Source: Bog-756 sp963738545 (lineage in GTDB: Bacteria > Actinomycetota > Acidimicrobiia > Acidimicrobiales > RAAP-2). Taken from it: DNA of 64,000 nucleotides. The stretch is taken from positions 1,178,001 through 1,242,000 of the forward strand of contig CAVTXA010000007.1 in assembly GCA_963738545.1 (NCBI GenBank). The letters are read 5' to 3'. This document shows, in pieces, positions 1-9,736 of the stretch (its first letter is position 1; the number at the start of each line of letters is the position of its first letter). A model generated the notes under the pieces. That model did no database searches and had not been told where the DNA came from. It saw only the letters and a list, made by a program, of their open reading frames with translations. The translations under genes and the position numbers were made by a program.

Positions 1-2
1 TC

Positions 3-833
3 GCCGACCAGGACGGCGGGCACCTTCGGGTGCACTACCTCGACGAGGGACCCGTCGACGGCGAGACGGTGGTCCTGCTGCACGGGGAGCCGTCGTGGAG
101 CTTCCTCTACCGGCACATGATCCCGGTGCTGACCGACGCCGGGCTGCGGATCGTGGCCCCCGATCTGGTGGGCTTCGGCCGCTCGGACAAGCCCACGCCG
201 CGCACCGAGTACACCTTCGCCCGCCATGTCGAGTGGATGCGCCAGCTCCTGTTCGACCGGCTGGCGCTGACCTCGGTGACCCTGGTCTGCCAGGACTGGG
301 GCGGCCTGATCGGCCTCCGCCTGGTGGGTGAGCACCCGGACCGCTTCGCCCGGGTGGTGGCGGCCAACACCTTCCTCCCGACCGGTGACTCGCACCCGGG
401 CGACGCCTTCTTGGGCTGGCTCAAGTTCTCCCAGGAGGTCGAGCCCTTCCCCACCGGGGTGATCGTGAACGCCGGGTGCTCCACCGAGCTGGCCGACGAG
501 GTCATCGCCGCCTACGACGCCCCGTTCCCCGACTCCTCCTACTCGGAGGGGGCCCGCCAGTTCCCCACGCTCGTCCCCATCACCCCCGACGATCCTGCCG
601 CCGAGGCCAACCGGGCGGCGTGGACCGTCCTCGAGGCCTTCGACAAGCCCTTCCTCACCGCCTTCTCCGACGGCGATCCCATCACCGCCGGCTCCGACAA
701 GGTCCTCCAGGCGCGGATCCCGGGGACCAAGGGTCAAGCCCACACCACCATCGCCGGAGGAGGGCACTTCCTCCAGGAGGACCGGGGGTCCGAGCTGGCC
801 AAGGTGGTCGTCGACTTCGTCCGGGCCACCTGA
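3..833 (+). CDS. Haloalkane dehalogenase (5' truncated by window edge)
   Basis: Alpha/beta-hydrolase predicted to replace a halogen on a haloalkane by hydroxyl, in the cytoplasm. The frame is open to the left edge (ADQDGGHLRVHYLDEG at its start), so the true start lies outside the window; a GTG at 30 is internal. Visible motifs are the oxyanion segment HGEPSW, the nucleophile elbow VCQDWGG (Asp nucleophile, with the following Trp as usual halide ligand), an acid candidate in FSDGDPIT and the catalytic His in GGGHFLQED near the C-terminus. The HGEPSW and QDWGG pair is typical of haloalkane dehalogenases rather than epoxide hydrolases, which usually carry different residues after the nucleophile. 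Substrate cannot be told. It ends 45 bases before the convergent sigma-factor gene. Confidence 0.85.
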   Translation, partial: ADQDGGHLRVHYLDEGPVDGETVVLLHGEPSWSFLYRHMIPVLTDAGLRIVAPDLVGFGRSDKPTPRTEYTFARHVEWMRQLLFDRLALTSVTLVCQDWGGLIGLRLVGEHPDRFARVVAANTFLPTGDSHPGDAFLGWLKFSQEVEPFPTGVIVNAGCSTELADEVIAAYDAPFPDSSYSEGARQFPTLVPITPDDPAAEANRAAWTVLEAFDKPFLTAFSDGDPITAGSDKVLQARIPGTKGQAHTTIAGGGHFLQEDRGSELAKVVVDFVRAT

Positions 834-878
834 GGCCGCTCCGGTCCGCCGCAGCCGGGCGTGGGCGGGGACGGTCGA

Positions 879-2119
879 TCAACCGGCGTGGGGGCCGAGG
901 GCGCCGAGCTCGGCCAGGCGCCGGTCGATGAATCGGTGCTCGGCCCCGTTGGCGGTCTGGTCCCGGGCCCGTCGGTAGGACGCCGCCGCCTCGTCCAGGC
1001 GTCCGGACCGGCGCAACAGGTCGGCCCGGGTGGCCGCGTAGAGGTGGTAGCCGTCGAGCTCGCGGGCCAGGTCCGGATCGTCCACCAGGGCCAGGCCGGC
1101 CGACGGTGAGTCGGCCATGGCCACGGCCACGGCCCGGTTGAGGCGGACCACCGCCGTCGGCTCCCAAGACAGCAGGCGGTCGTAGAGCCGGACGATGGCG
1201 GCCCAGTCGGTGAGGTCCGAGCGGGGGGCGGTGGCGTGCAGTGCGGCGATGGAGGCCTTGATCCCGTAGGGCCCCTCGCGCTCCATGTCCTGGGCCTGCT
1301 CGAGGAGGGCCAGGCCGCTGGCCACCTCGGCGCGGTCCCAGCGCGACCGGTCCTGGTCCTCGAGCGTGACCGGGACACCTTCCCCGTCCAGCCGGGCCCG
1401 TCGTCGGGCGTGCTGGAAGCGCATCATGGCGGCCAGCGAGACGGGCTCGGGTTCGTCGGGCAGCAGCTCGATGACCACGCCGCACAACCGGAGGGCCTCG
1501 TCGCACAGGTCGACGTTGACCAGCTCGGCGCCCGACGGCGGCAGGTAGCCGGCGTTGAAGATCAGGTAGAGCACGGCCAGCACCGCAGACAGGCGCCCGG
1601 CCAGCTCCCCGGGGACGGGACCCGGTAGGCGATTCCCGCTTCCCGGATCTTGCGCTTGGCCCTCACCACCCGCTGGGCCAGGGCCGTCTCGGAGATGAGG
1701 AAGGCCTTGGCCACCTCCCCGGTCGTCAGTCCACCGAGCGACCGGAGGGTCAGGGCCACCTGGGCCTCGAGGCTGAGGGCGGGATGACAGCAGGTGAAGA
1801 TCAGTCGTAGTCGTTCGTCGGGGATGGGCTCGGTGCCGCCTCCGAGATCCCAGGTGATGGCCAGCTCCCCCCAGGCCCGCTGGCGTCGGGCCGACGCCGA
1901 CAGGCTCCGGAGCCTGTCCACGGCCTTGCGCCGGGCCGCCGTCACCAGCCATCCCGCCGGGTTGTCGGGGATCCCCGCCTTGGGCCAGCTCACCGTGGCC
2001 GCCACCCAGGCGTCCTGGAGCGCCTCCTCGGCCAGGTCGAAGTCGCCGAGGATCCCGATGAGGCGGGCCAGGACCCGGCCCCGATCGGCCCGGTAGACGG
2101 CCTCCAGGGCCGCATCCAC
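879..2119 (-). CDS. ECF42-type RNA polymerase sigma factor with C-terminal TPR-like domain, one frameshift
   Basis: Extracytoplasmic-function sigma factor. The N-terminal half has region 2 (DFDLAEEALQDAWVAA, then NPAGWLVTAARRKAVDRLR) and region 4 (LRSLGGLTTGEVAKAFL, ETALAQRVVRAKRKIREA). The C-terminal half starts AVLAVLYLIFNAGY and continues as the long helical extension of this group. The halves lie in different frames, joined near 1615-1632. Restoring one C to the short C run after the Val codon (coding strand) gives V-P-V-P-G-E-L and heals the frame, so a homopolymer error is likely. A GTG at 2119 gives MDAALEAVYRADRG and was chosen because the upstream YCII gene stops at 2158. The DGPF/YCII neighbour is the known genomic partner of ECF42 sigma factors, which control it in Streptomyces. 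Confidence 0.8.
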
Positions 2120-2157
2120 CGGACCGGTCCGGCCGGACGACTCCCGATGTTCCAGGA

Positions 2158-2505
2158 CTACATCTCCGCCACGGGGCGCACCTCGACGGAACCGAACTTG
2201 GCCGAGGGGATCATGGCCGCGGCGGCCAGCGCGCTGTCGAGGCTGTCGAAGTCGACGACGTAGTAGCCCGACATCCACTCCTTGGTCTCGGCGAAGGGAC
2301 CGTCGACGGTGAGGGTCTGCCCGTCCCGCACCCGGACGGTCGTCGCCGTGCTGGGGTCGTTGAGCGGATCGCCGGTGTAGGTGAGCCCGCGGTCCACCAG
2401 CTGCTTGCTGAACTCGCCGTAGTCGGCCATCAGCTGGTCCCACTCGGGACTGCCCGGGGTCGGGTGGAGTTCGGGGTCGTTGTGGATGATCAGCATGTAA
2501 CGCAT
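2158..2505 (-). CDS. YCII-related DGPF-domain protein
   Basis: A 115-residue protein of the YCII/DGPF fold (ferredoxin-like, dimeric). It begins MRYMLIIHNDPE and carries the diagnostic DGPF at residues 68-71, followed by AETKEWMSGYYVVD. The biochemical role of the family is not established; in actinobacteria it is paired with ECF42 sigma factors, as here, where the sigma gene follows 38 bases downstream on the same strand. The ATG at 2505 is preceded on the coding strand by GAGGAGAG at good spacing, which fixes the start. The frame is intact, unlike its neighbour. Confidence 0.85.
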   Translation of the reverse strand: MRYMLIIHNDPELHPTPGSPEWDQLMADYGEFSKQLVDRGLTYTGDPLNDPSTATTVRVRDGQTLTVDGPFAETKEWMSGYYVVDFDSLDSALAAAAMIPSAKFGSVEVRPVAEM

Positions 2506-2655
2506 GGCTCTCTCCTCGCTCGGGGTCCGGACGGTCCGACAACCCCGTGTCCCCCACATGACGGAGGCGACCGGGACGGATCGACAGGCCGACGGGAATT
2601 TCTCCGTCCCGACGGACCAACTCTCCCACGGCGTGCCGCGGATAACCTCACCGGC

Positions 2656-2901
2656 ATGCACCTCTACGTCGCCTATCTCGGTGGTCCGCTGGCCGATGGC
2701 CGGATGGGCGAAGGCCACGAGGTGGTCATGGTGGTGGCCGACGACCTGCGGGAGGCCAAGACCCGGGCCAAGGCCAAGTGGAGCGGCGGGGGGCAGGGCC
2801 ATGTGGACGCCCTGCAGCGGATCGAGATGGTCGACGGGTTCGAGATCGCGCTGGAGGAGACCGGCTCGGGCGACCGGGTGGTCCTCGACGACTACAACTG
2901 A
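2656..2901 (+). CDS. DUF1543 domain-containing small protein
   Basis: An 81-residue protein beginning MHLYVAYLGG, which matches the start of DUF1543 proteins (a beta strand followed by a Gly-rich turn and an acidic, His-containing segment GEGHEVVMVVADD). No catalytic motif is visible and the function of the family is unknown. There is no strong Shine-Dalgarno in front of the ATG. It sits alone between the sigma/YCII pair, which it faces divergently, and the DUF2237 gene 75 bases downstream. Confidence 0.6.
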   Translation: MHLYVAYLGGPLADGRMGEGHEVVMVVADDLREAKTRAKAKWSGGGQGHVDALQRIEMVDGFEIALEETGSGDRVVLDDYN

Positions 2902-2976
2902 CCGCGACCGTGGGGCGAGCACCCCGGCACCGTCCCCGTCTCGTCAGGTGGGGCACGCCTGGGCGATACTGCAACC

Positions 2977-3378
2977 ATGGCCGATCGAAACGTCCTGGGC
3001 GGCGAGTTGGAACCCTGTGGCACCGACCCGCTCACCGGGTTCTACCGGGACGGGTGCTGCGCCACCGGTCCCGAGGACCTGGGCAGCCACACCATCTGTG
3101 CCGTGGTCACCCCCGAGTTCCTCGAGCACCAGCGGTCCATCGGCAACGACCTGGTGACCCCGATGCCCCAGTTCCGGTTCCCCGGCCTGGTGCCGGGCGA
3201 CCGGTGGTGCGTGACCGCCGCCAACTGGCTGCGGGCCCACCACGACGGAGCCGCCGCCTACGTGGTGCTGGCCTCGACCCATGAGCGCTGCCTGGATGTC
3301 GTGCCCCTGGAGGCCCTCGAGTCCCACGCCGTCGACGTGCCCGCCGGGCCCGGCGAGCTCGGCGGTCTCGGGGACTGA
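2977..3378 (+). CDS. DUF2237 family protein
   Basis: A 133-residue protein. Segments NVLGGELEPCGTDPLTGFYR, DGCCATGPEDLGSHTICAVV and FPGLVPGDRWCVTAANWL are the hallmark blocks of DUF2237, with the conserved Cys-Cys and the GDRWC motif. Biochemical function is unknown; the invariant cysteines suggest metal or redox chemistry, which is inference. Upstream, GATACT lies 6 bases before the ATG and no Shine-Dalgarno is evident, so a leaderless transcript is possible. The frame is intact. Confidence 0.85.
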   Translation: MADRNVLGGELEPCGTDPLTGFYRDGCCATGPEDLGSHTICAVVTPEFLEHQRSIGNDLVTPMPQFRFPGLVPGDRWCVTAANWLRAHHDGAAAYVVLASTHERCLDVVPLEALESHAVDVPAGPGELGGLGD

Positions 3379-3398
3379 GCTCGGCGCGCTCGTCCCAC

Positions 3399-3981
3399 CT
3401 AGGACCGCTTGCGAACGGCCTTCTTCAGCACGCCGGCGTAGGCGTCGAGTCCCTCGCGGTAGAGCCGGGCCTCGGGCCCCGAGGCGATGCCCACCCGCTC
3501 GGGGATGATCCCCCAGATGGGTACCTGGTTCTCCGTCCACCACTGCACGGCGGCGTCGAGGTCGTTGGTGCCCAGCCGGGCGGCACAGATGACCACCCCG
3601 TGGGGGGTCCTCGACCCGATCATCTCGAGCGTGGCCACCACGCGCGAGTACTCCACCCCTCCGGCCCGGGTGGGGATGACCACGGCGTCGGCCCGTTCCA
3701 GGGCGGCCCGCACGATCCGCTCATCACCGGGCGGGGTGTCGACCACGGACAGGCCGGCGTCACCGGACATGGCCTTGGCCACGGTCCGCTCGGACGGCGC
3801 CTCGACCAGGTCGACGCCGTCGAGGGGGCTCTCCTCCAACCACTCGGCCGACGAGGCCTGGCGGTCGGCGTCGATGAGGGTCACCGGGTCGTAGCCCCGT
3901 TCGACGGCCGCGGCCGACCAGGTAGACCGAGGTCGTGGTCTTGCCCACGCCGCCCTTCACATTGCTGACCACGATGTTCAT
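3399..3981 (-). CDS. ParA/MinD-like ATPase, one frameshift
   Basis: Deviant Walker-A ATPase of the ParA family. The N-terminus reads MNIVVSNVKGGVGKTTTS (ATG at 3981). The rest, from GYDPVTLIDADRQ to KKAVRKRS, lies in another frame and contains the second ATPase motif SVVDTPPGD and an ADAVVIPTRAGG segment. The frames meet near 3912-3920. Dropping one G after the YLV codons gives Y-L-V-A-A-A-V-E-R-G-Y-D, so the shift is one base in a GG pair and looks like a sequence error. The length (about 193 residues) fits the short orphan ParA group. No ParB or parS site is visible nearby, so a role in chromosome segregation is not supported; it may position some other cargo. Confidence 0.75.
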
Positions 3982-4152
3982 CGACCGCTCCACTCTCCGG
4001 GGCACCGAACCGGCCGAACCTCGCCCCACCGGACGCCCGGCTTCGACGATAGCCGAAGTCGTTCCGATGCTGACCAGGGAAAACGGGCCAATTCCGGACC
4101 CGGCTCGGCGCCGGGTTGACACCCGCAACGACGGCGGGGAGCATCTCGGGCC

Positions 4153-5032
4153 GTGACCACTCCCTTCGCCGAGTCCACCTCGGTACGCGCCACCGGCGAC
4201 TGGCCGGTACGAGGGAACCATCGACCCGGCATGGAACCTCAATCCCCCTGCCCCAGGGCGGCGTCGTCACCGCCGTGGCCCTCCGGGCCATGGCCGAGGA
4301 GCTCGGCGATCCCGGCCAGGTCGCTGCGCACGCTGCACACCACCTTCGCCGCCCAGGTGGCCGACGGTCCGGTCACCGTCGACGTGGAGCTGCTCCGCCG
4401 GGGGCGGTCGATGTCCCACCTCCGGGCCGAGGTGGCCAACCCCGGATCGCCACCGGGGCCACCTGACCACGGCGATCTTCGGATCCAGCCGACCGGGGTT
4501 CGACTTCACCGACCTCCGGCCCCCGGCCGAGGTGCGTCCCGCCGCAGGACTGCCCGTCCTGGCGCGCAACCCCCACCGCCCGGGGTGGAGGCGGTTCGAG
4601 CCCATGCCCTTTTGGAGCCAGTCTGGTCGAGGGTCGCAGCCATGACCGGCCACGCCCCGTGGGAGGAGTACGTGCCCGACCGGGCCGAACGGGTCCTCTG
4701 GTACCGGTTCGACGAGACCCCCCTGCTGGACGACGGCACCGTCGACCCCTTCGCCCTGGTCGTCCTGGCCGACACCATGCCCGGTGCGGTGGGCGAGCGG
4801 GTGGGCCCGCGGCGAGCGGCGAATGGTTCGCTCCGTCCATCGACCTCACCGTGCACCTGCTCGACCACTGCCGATCGCACCTGGGTCCTGGCCCACAACC
4901 GGGCCCGCTTCGCCGGTGACGGCTACGCCTCGGCCGACATGGCCCTGTGGGACTGCGGGGAGGACGGGGGCGACCGCGCCCCGCCTGGTGGCCTACGCCA
5001 CCCAGCTCTTCCTCTTCTCCTTCGCCTCCTGA
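4153..5032 (+). pseudogene. TesB-like acyl-CoA thioesterase, multiply frameshifted
   Basis: Pieces in three frames assemble into one thioesterase-superfamily protein of about 290 residues: MTTPFAESTSVRATGDWPV, then PLPQGGVVTAVALRAMAEEL, then RTLHTTFAAQVADGPVTVDV, then the C-terminal half with WYRFDETPLLDDGTVDP, SIDLTVHLLD and FAGDGYASADMALWDC, ending LFLFSFAS. These blocks match double-hotdog thioesterases (GG-V-A near the start, S-I-D-L-T-V-H late). At least five frame changes are needed. Two are readable as homopolymer errors: GGGAACC should be GGGACC near 4214, and AATCCCCCTG should be AATCCCCTG near 4243. Sequence conservation survives across the breaks, which argues for a real gene with read errors. 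It is divergent from ParA. Confidence 0.6.
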
Positions 5033-5077
5033 TCCCACCGGCCCCCCACCGGCGTGTGGCCCTCGCCGGCGGGACGG

Positions 5078-7914
5078 TCACCCGGTGGCGTCGATGTCGA
5101 CGACCACCGGCGGCAGCACGGTCCCGCCCGTCGTCTGCAGGTCGACCGTCGAGCACGTAGCGAGCCGCGGGCGGGCGGCGGTCACGGTGAGCGTCTGAGC
5201 TCGCCGGTAGCCGCCGGTGCGCAGGTGGCGGACCCCTTCGTGGCCGGCCCGGTGGACGACGAGCCGATGGTCACCGCGCCGCTCGCCGGGGAGACGACGA
5301 GGTCGGTACCACGGGCGGTCCAACGGGCGGTGACCGGCACGGGCCCGGCCGGCGCCACCCCGAGCTGGATGGCGGCGGGCCGGCCGGCCCGGACGCGGTG
5401 ATTGCCCCGCTCGGGTATCGAGTAACCCAACGGCGGCCAGGCGGCCCGACCCGAACGACGGTGGGCGGGTACCGGACCCGGACCCCCAGGTGGGGTCGGG
5501 GACCGAGGAGAGCCGGTAGGTGAGCACGCCGCCCGTGGCCATGACCGAGGACGGCAGCCATGGCCGGTTCCATGCCGTTCGCCCGACCCCGTCGGGGCGT
5601 GCGGACGGGCCGGCGTTGCCGCTGTCGTCGGACCGCACGACGGGGTCGGGAGGCGGCGGGGCCACGCCGGCGACGGCCAGTGCAGTGGACGTAAGGGGTC
5701 GGAGGCCGAGGCCCCCGGCGCGTGGATGACGATGCGGTGGCCGTCGGGCAGGGTCACCACCACGTCGGGGAATAGCGGGCTGGCCAGGGCCAGGTCGGCC
5801 GTGCCCGGGGTGACCGGGTACATGCCCGATCGCCGCCCACACGTACCACGACGACGAGGGCGCCGAGGTCGTCGTTGCCGGGCTCGTCGGCCGGCCCGTC
5901 GGCGTAGAGCGTGTCGGCGATGGTGCGGACCGTCTCCTGGGTCTGCGACGGTGCCCCGACGTAGTCGTACTCCCACGGCGTCCACAGGCTCGGCTCGTTG
6001 CCGGCCCAGTCGTAGGGCGGTCACCGGGTGGCGTTGAGCGAGGTGAAGAAGGTGTCGAGCTTGGCCACGGCTGGCGGCGTCCCCGCCCATCAGGGTGGCC
6101 AGCGCCGCCAGGTCCTGGGGCACCGACCAGGTGTACTGGACGGCGTTGCCCTCCTCGAAGCCCAGCTGGCCGCCGGGCTCGAGCTGGACGGCCTGGAAGG
6201 CCGGACCCGGCGGGAAGCTGCCGTCGGCCGAACGGGCATGGAGGTAGCCGGTGGCCGGGTTGAACAGGTACTCCCAGTTGTGGGCCCGCTGCATCATGGT
6301 CGCGGTACAGGGCGCCGTCGCCCAGGGCCTGGCCAACTGGGCGATCGAGAAGTCGTCGAGGGCGTACTCGAGGGTCACCGAGCCGCCGATCGAGTAGTCG
6401 ATGGAGGTGAGGTCGAGCGAGCCGGCGTCGACGTAGTGCTGGGCGAGGTACTGGTCGAGGTACTGGCGTTCGATCTCCAGGCCGTGCCCGGTCTCGTTCT
6501 CGGTGGCGCCCTTGACCATGGCGGCCAGGGCGGCCGCGCACGTCGAAGTTGCGGACGCCGAAGGCGTAGGCCGCGGCGATGATGGGGTCGGCCGAGTCCC
6601 CGTTCATCTGTGACTCGTCGCCGTCGGCGATGGCCCACTTGGGCAGCCATCCGCCCTGGTCGGCGTCGTTGACCAGTGACTGGACCATGTCCCGGCCTGG
6701 TGCGGGCCACCAGGGACACCAGCTCGATCTCGGAGCGGTAGATGTCCCACTCGGAGAAGTTGGCGTACTGGGCCCCGTCGGTCGACCGGTGGACCCGACC
6801 GTCGGCCCCGGTGTAGTCCCCGTTGTCGTCGCTGACCACGTCGGGATCGAGCAGGGAGTGGTAGAGCGCGGTGTAGAAGGTGCGCTGTCTGCGGCCGGGG
6901 TGCCGCCACCGATGCGGATCCGGCCGAGGAGGCGTTCCACGGGCCGGTGGCCTCGGCCTCGACCAGGCCGAGGGACCATCCGGGGTCCTCCGCCCTGAGG
7001 TTGCCGGCGGCATCGGCCGACGCTGACGAAGGAGATGCCGACCTTCATCATGACCACCTGGTCGGCCGGGCGTCGAAGGTGACATAGGCGCCACAGGCGG
7101 CACCGGTGCACGACGTCGAGCCCGGGGCGACCGCCGGCCCGCTCCAACGTCCCGCCGAGGTGAAGGGGCGGTTGAACCGGGCGGCGAAGTACAGCGTGTA
7201 GTCGGTGCCGGTCTGGCAGAACTGACCGCTGGTCACCTGGCCGCTGATCCCGTGGTGCCCGTCGAGCTGCACGCGGGAGCCGGTCACCGGATTGGCGCTG
7301 CCCGCCACCTTGAACAGGACGTTGGCCGCGTCGGTCGGCGGGAAGGTGAAGCGGCGAAGTCCGGTCCGGGTGGTGACGGCCAGGGCGGTCGTCACGTGGG
7401 ACGGGCCGAGGGTGACCCCGTAGCTCCCGGGCGCGGCGTGCTCGGTGTCGTGGGAGAACGAGGCGGTGGCCGCCTCGGGATCGGAGCCGACGGGCCCGAC
7501 CGTGGGCAGGATGGGCACGTCCCCGTAGCTGGGACAGCCGGTGCCGCTCAGATGGGTGAGGCTGAAGCCGTTGATGCTTGAGTCCGCCGAGGAGTACCCG
7601 CCACCGGAGGCCGCCAGGTTCGGGGTGGTGTCCGGACTCCACTGGATCATCCCGAAGGGGAGATCCGCGCCGGGGAACTCCCCCACCGTCCCCGGGCTGA
7701 CCGGCCCGGTGCCCGTGCCGTCGAGGGGATGGACCAGGCTCGCCGGATCGGTGACCAGGGCATCGGGGTGGGCCGCTGCGGCCGGGATCGACGGTCCGGC
7801 GGTGACCCAGCTCGCCGTCACCACCAGAACCACGGCGCCGACCACCAGGTGGGTCGCCCTCCCCCTCCCGCGTCCGCTCCACGGGAAGCGACGGTAGTGG
7901 AGCCCGACGGACAC
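5078..7914 (-). pseudogene. Secreted GH92 alpha-1,2-mannosidase, multiply frameshifted
   Basis: Glycoside hydrolase family 92, expected to trim alpha-mannosyl residues from glycans outside the cell. The N-terminus (GTG at 7914) has a basic start, a hydrophobic stretch (HLVVGAVVLVVTASWV) and an AAAA-H cleavage-like site. Then come GTVGEFPGADLPFGMIQWSP, GFSLTHLSGTGC, VVMMKVGISFVS, TFYTALYHSLLDPDVVSDDN, DQGGWLPKW, a GNEPS-type block and NDDLGALSSWYVWAAIG, in GH92 order. A beta-rich tail ends near 5078. Total length about 945 residues. At least eight frame changes split it. Near 7065, adding one C to GCCGACC restores R-P-D-Q-V-V-M-M. The catalytic blocks remain well conserved, so sequence error is more likely than decay, but I cannot exclude a true pseudogene. 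Confidence 0.75.
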
Positions 7915-7948
7915 CGCGCTGGAATGGGGAGGCGAGCCGATCGGCGGC

Positions 7949-8338
7949 TCAGATCACGGCTACCACCGTCAGCACCACCAACACCGTGAGATAGGTGGTG
8001 ACGCCGGCGACCACCCAGCCCGGCACCTCGGCGAACCCGTTGGTGGCCAGGGCCCGACGGGACTGTCGGTCGCGAAGCGACCCCCCGACGACGAAGATGA
8101 CGGCGAGGATGCCATAGCCGATGCCGAGGGCCACGAACCGTGCCCTCGGCACGTCACCCAGTTTGGGCAGGATGGCCCCGACCCCGAGGGCCACGGCGGC
8201 GGCGGCGATGCCGCACCGCCACCAGGCCAGCAGCGTGCGCTCCTCGGCGAAGTAGGTGCGTCGGGAGGCATCGGGGAATTCTCGCTCTGCGGCAGCCCGT
8301 TCCTGGGCGAGTCGCCCGTCGGCCGTGCGACCGCCCAC
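7949..8338 (-). CDS. DUF202 (YidH-like) membrane protein
   Basis: A 129-residue inner-membrane protein. The conserved DUF202 block FAEERTLLAWWRCGIAAAAV (charged R-T-x-L-A-W motif at the head of the first helix) is at about residues 30-49, followed by two further hydrophobic helices (FVALGIGYGILAVIFVVGG and WVVAGVTTYLTVLVVLTVVA). The function of the family is unknown. The start is GTG at 8338; ATG codons in the region are out of frame. It is last in a likely four-gene operon with the membrane protein at 8399, SHOCT and DUF6325. Confidence 0.8.
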   Translation of the reverse strand: MGGRTADGRLAQERAAAEREFPDASRRTYFAEERTLLAWWRCGIAAAAVALGVGAILPKLGDVPRARFVALGIGYGILAVIFVVGGSLRDRQSRRALATNGFAEVPGWVVAGVTTYLTVLVVLTVVAVI

Positions 8339-8398
8339 CGGCCGGCCGTTGGCGGCTGGCTCACCCGCCGCCGGCTCATCGACGCCTGCGGCGCTCCC

Positions 8399-9385
8399 TC
8401 ACGACTCGGCCGGGGCCGGTTCGGTGGTCGCCGGTTCCCCGACGGGTCCTTTCGTCGCCGGTTTCTCGTCGACCCGGCCGCCGACGGTGAGCTTGGCGCT
8501 CATCTTGATGGCCTTGACCGAGCTGGTGGCGCCGGTCTGGAGGACGATGGCGATGGCCAGCAGCACGATGGCCAGGTAGAAGAAGGTGTGGGAGCCGAGC
8601 ATGAGGATGGCCACCCGGCCGAGCGCGAACGGAGGTGCGCACACCAGGGCCCCGATGGCCCCACCCACGGCCGAGGCGGCCAGCTTGTCCCGTCGCGACC
8701 GCTCCGACTTCACCCCCACCAGGCGGGCCGGCACGGCCACGTACGCCACCATCATCACGGCCACCACGGCCCCCAGGGTGACCGAGAACCAGATCTTGCC
8801 CCAGCGGTCGACCACCATGGTGGCGAAGCCCAGGGCCAGACCCACGGCCAGTCCCCACGCCAGGATGGTCCGGAGGTGCCGCCGGGCCCGGGTGAAGCCG
8901 GGGCGGATCTCGGGAGGTCCGGGGCGGGAGATGGCGAAGGCGAAGACGGCGTTCAGGTAGAAGCTCCCGGCGGTGAGGGCGGCGATGACCAGGAGCACCA
9001 CGGCCAGCAGGGGGCCGCGGAAGATGTGGAACTCCTTGCCGTGGAGGGCATGGGCCTTGAGATCGAGCATGGCGGCCCAGATCCACATGGCCGGGAGGAC
9101 CTGCACCAGCGTCAGCCGCCAGTTGGTGAATAGCAGCTTGATGCCCTGGAAGAGCATGGAGAACGCCCCGACGATGAGGGCCAGGGGGGCGAGCAGCCGG
9201 CTGCGCTGGCTCAACGCCACGATGGCTTGTTCCACCATGGCGTCGTCGCCCTCCCGGATGGCCCGGGCCAGGCGCCGGAACTGGACGGCCACCACCGCCC
9301 GACGGCTCAGAGGCGTCGGCTCACCCTCCGTCGGGGACGGCGGTGGATCAGCGAGATTCGAGGTGGGGACCACGGCCGGGCTCAC
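8399..9385 (-). CDS. Conserved multi-pass membrane protein of unknown function
   Basis: A 328-residue integral membrane protein. I see hydrophobic segments near residues 65-90 (LLAPLALIVGAFSMLF), 95-112, 124-150, 170-190, 205-228, 245-268 and 270-290, so about six or seven helices. The N-terminal 50 residues are cytoplasmic-looking (PSPTEGEPTP then REGDDAMVEQAIV), and the C-terminal 40 are polar and Thr/Pro/Glu-rich. I do not recognise the family with confidence. It follows SHOCT by 49 bases and precedes DUF202 by 60 bases on the same strand, so it likely shares the promoter region at 10219. The start is GTG at 9385. Confidence 0.65.
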   Translation of the reverse strand: MSPAVVPTSNLADPPPSPTEGEPTPLSRRAVVAVQFRRLARAIREGDDAMVEQAIVALSQRSRLLAPLALIVGAFSMLFQGIKLLFTNWRLTLVQVLPAMWIWAAMLDLKAHALHGKEFHIFRGPLLAVVLLVIAALTAGSFYLNAVFAFAISRPGPPEIRPGFTRARRHLRTILAWGLAVGLALGFATMVVDRWGKIWFSVTLGAVVAVMMVAYVAVPARLVGVKSERSRRDKLAASAVGGAIGALVCAPPFALGRVAILMLGSHTFFYLAIVLLAIAIVLQTGATSSVKAIKMSAKLTVGGRVDEKPATKGPVGEPATTEPAPAES

Positions 9386-9434
9386 CCTCCCATCCTCGCC
9401 CTGGCGACGCCCCGAGACCGGGACACCGACGGGA

Positions 9435-9711
9435 CTAACCCAGGATCTTGGCCTTCTGAGCCTCGAACTCGGCCTCGGTCAGCGCGCCCGAGTCCCGCAG
9501 CGCGGCCAGTTGGGTCAGCTGGGCGATGGGATCCGGGGCGGCTGCCGCCGGGGCCGGGCGCCGGGGCCGGGGCGGGCTCGGGCGCGGCGGCCTGCTGCTG
9601 CTGGGCCGCGGCGGCCTGCTTGTTGGCCACATGGGACCCCACCACGGCGGCGGTGCCCACTACGGCGGTCGTCCGTACGGCCATCCTGGCGATCGGTCGT
9701 CTTCTCAACAT
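9435..9711 (-). CDS. Small SHOCT-domain protein, one frameshift
   Basis: A short protein (about 91 residues) with a basic, weakly hydrophobic N-terminus (MLRRRPIARMAVRTTAVVG), an Ala/Gln then Pro/Ala-rich linker, and a C-terminal SHOCT domain (LAALRDSGALTEAEFEAQKA, ending KILG), the short helical hairpin often found at the ends of bacterial membrane proteins. The two halves are in different frames. Deleting one C from the CCCC run near 9553-9560 (coding strand) joins A-P-G-P-A-A-A, so this is probably a homopolymer error. The coding strand has AGGAGAG ahead of the ATG at 9711. It lies 25 bases downstream of DUF6325 and is surely co-transcribed. Confidence 0.75.
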
Positions 9712-9736
9712 GTCGTCTCTCCTGTCGTGGAACGGT

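Noticed and set aside
7647..7664. TCATCC-CGAAG-GGGAGAT, resembling the LAL motif
   Set aside because: It lies inside GH92 coding sequence in the M-I-Q-W-S-P-D region, where it is explained by codons, and its right arm is GGGAGAT instead of GGGTGAT.
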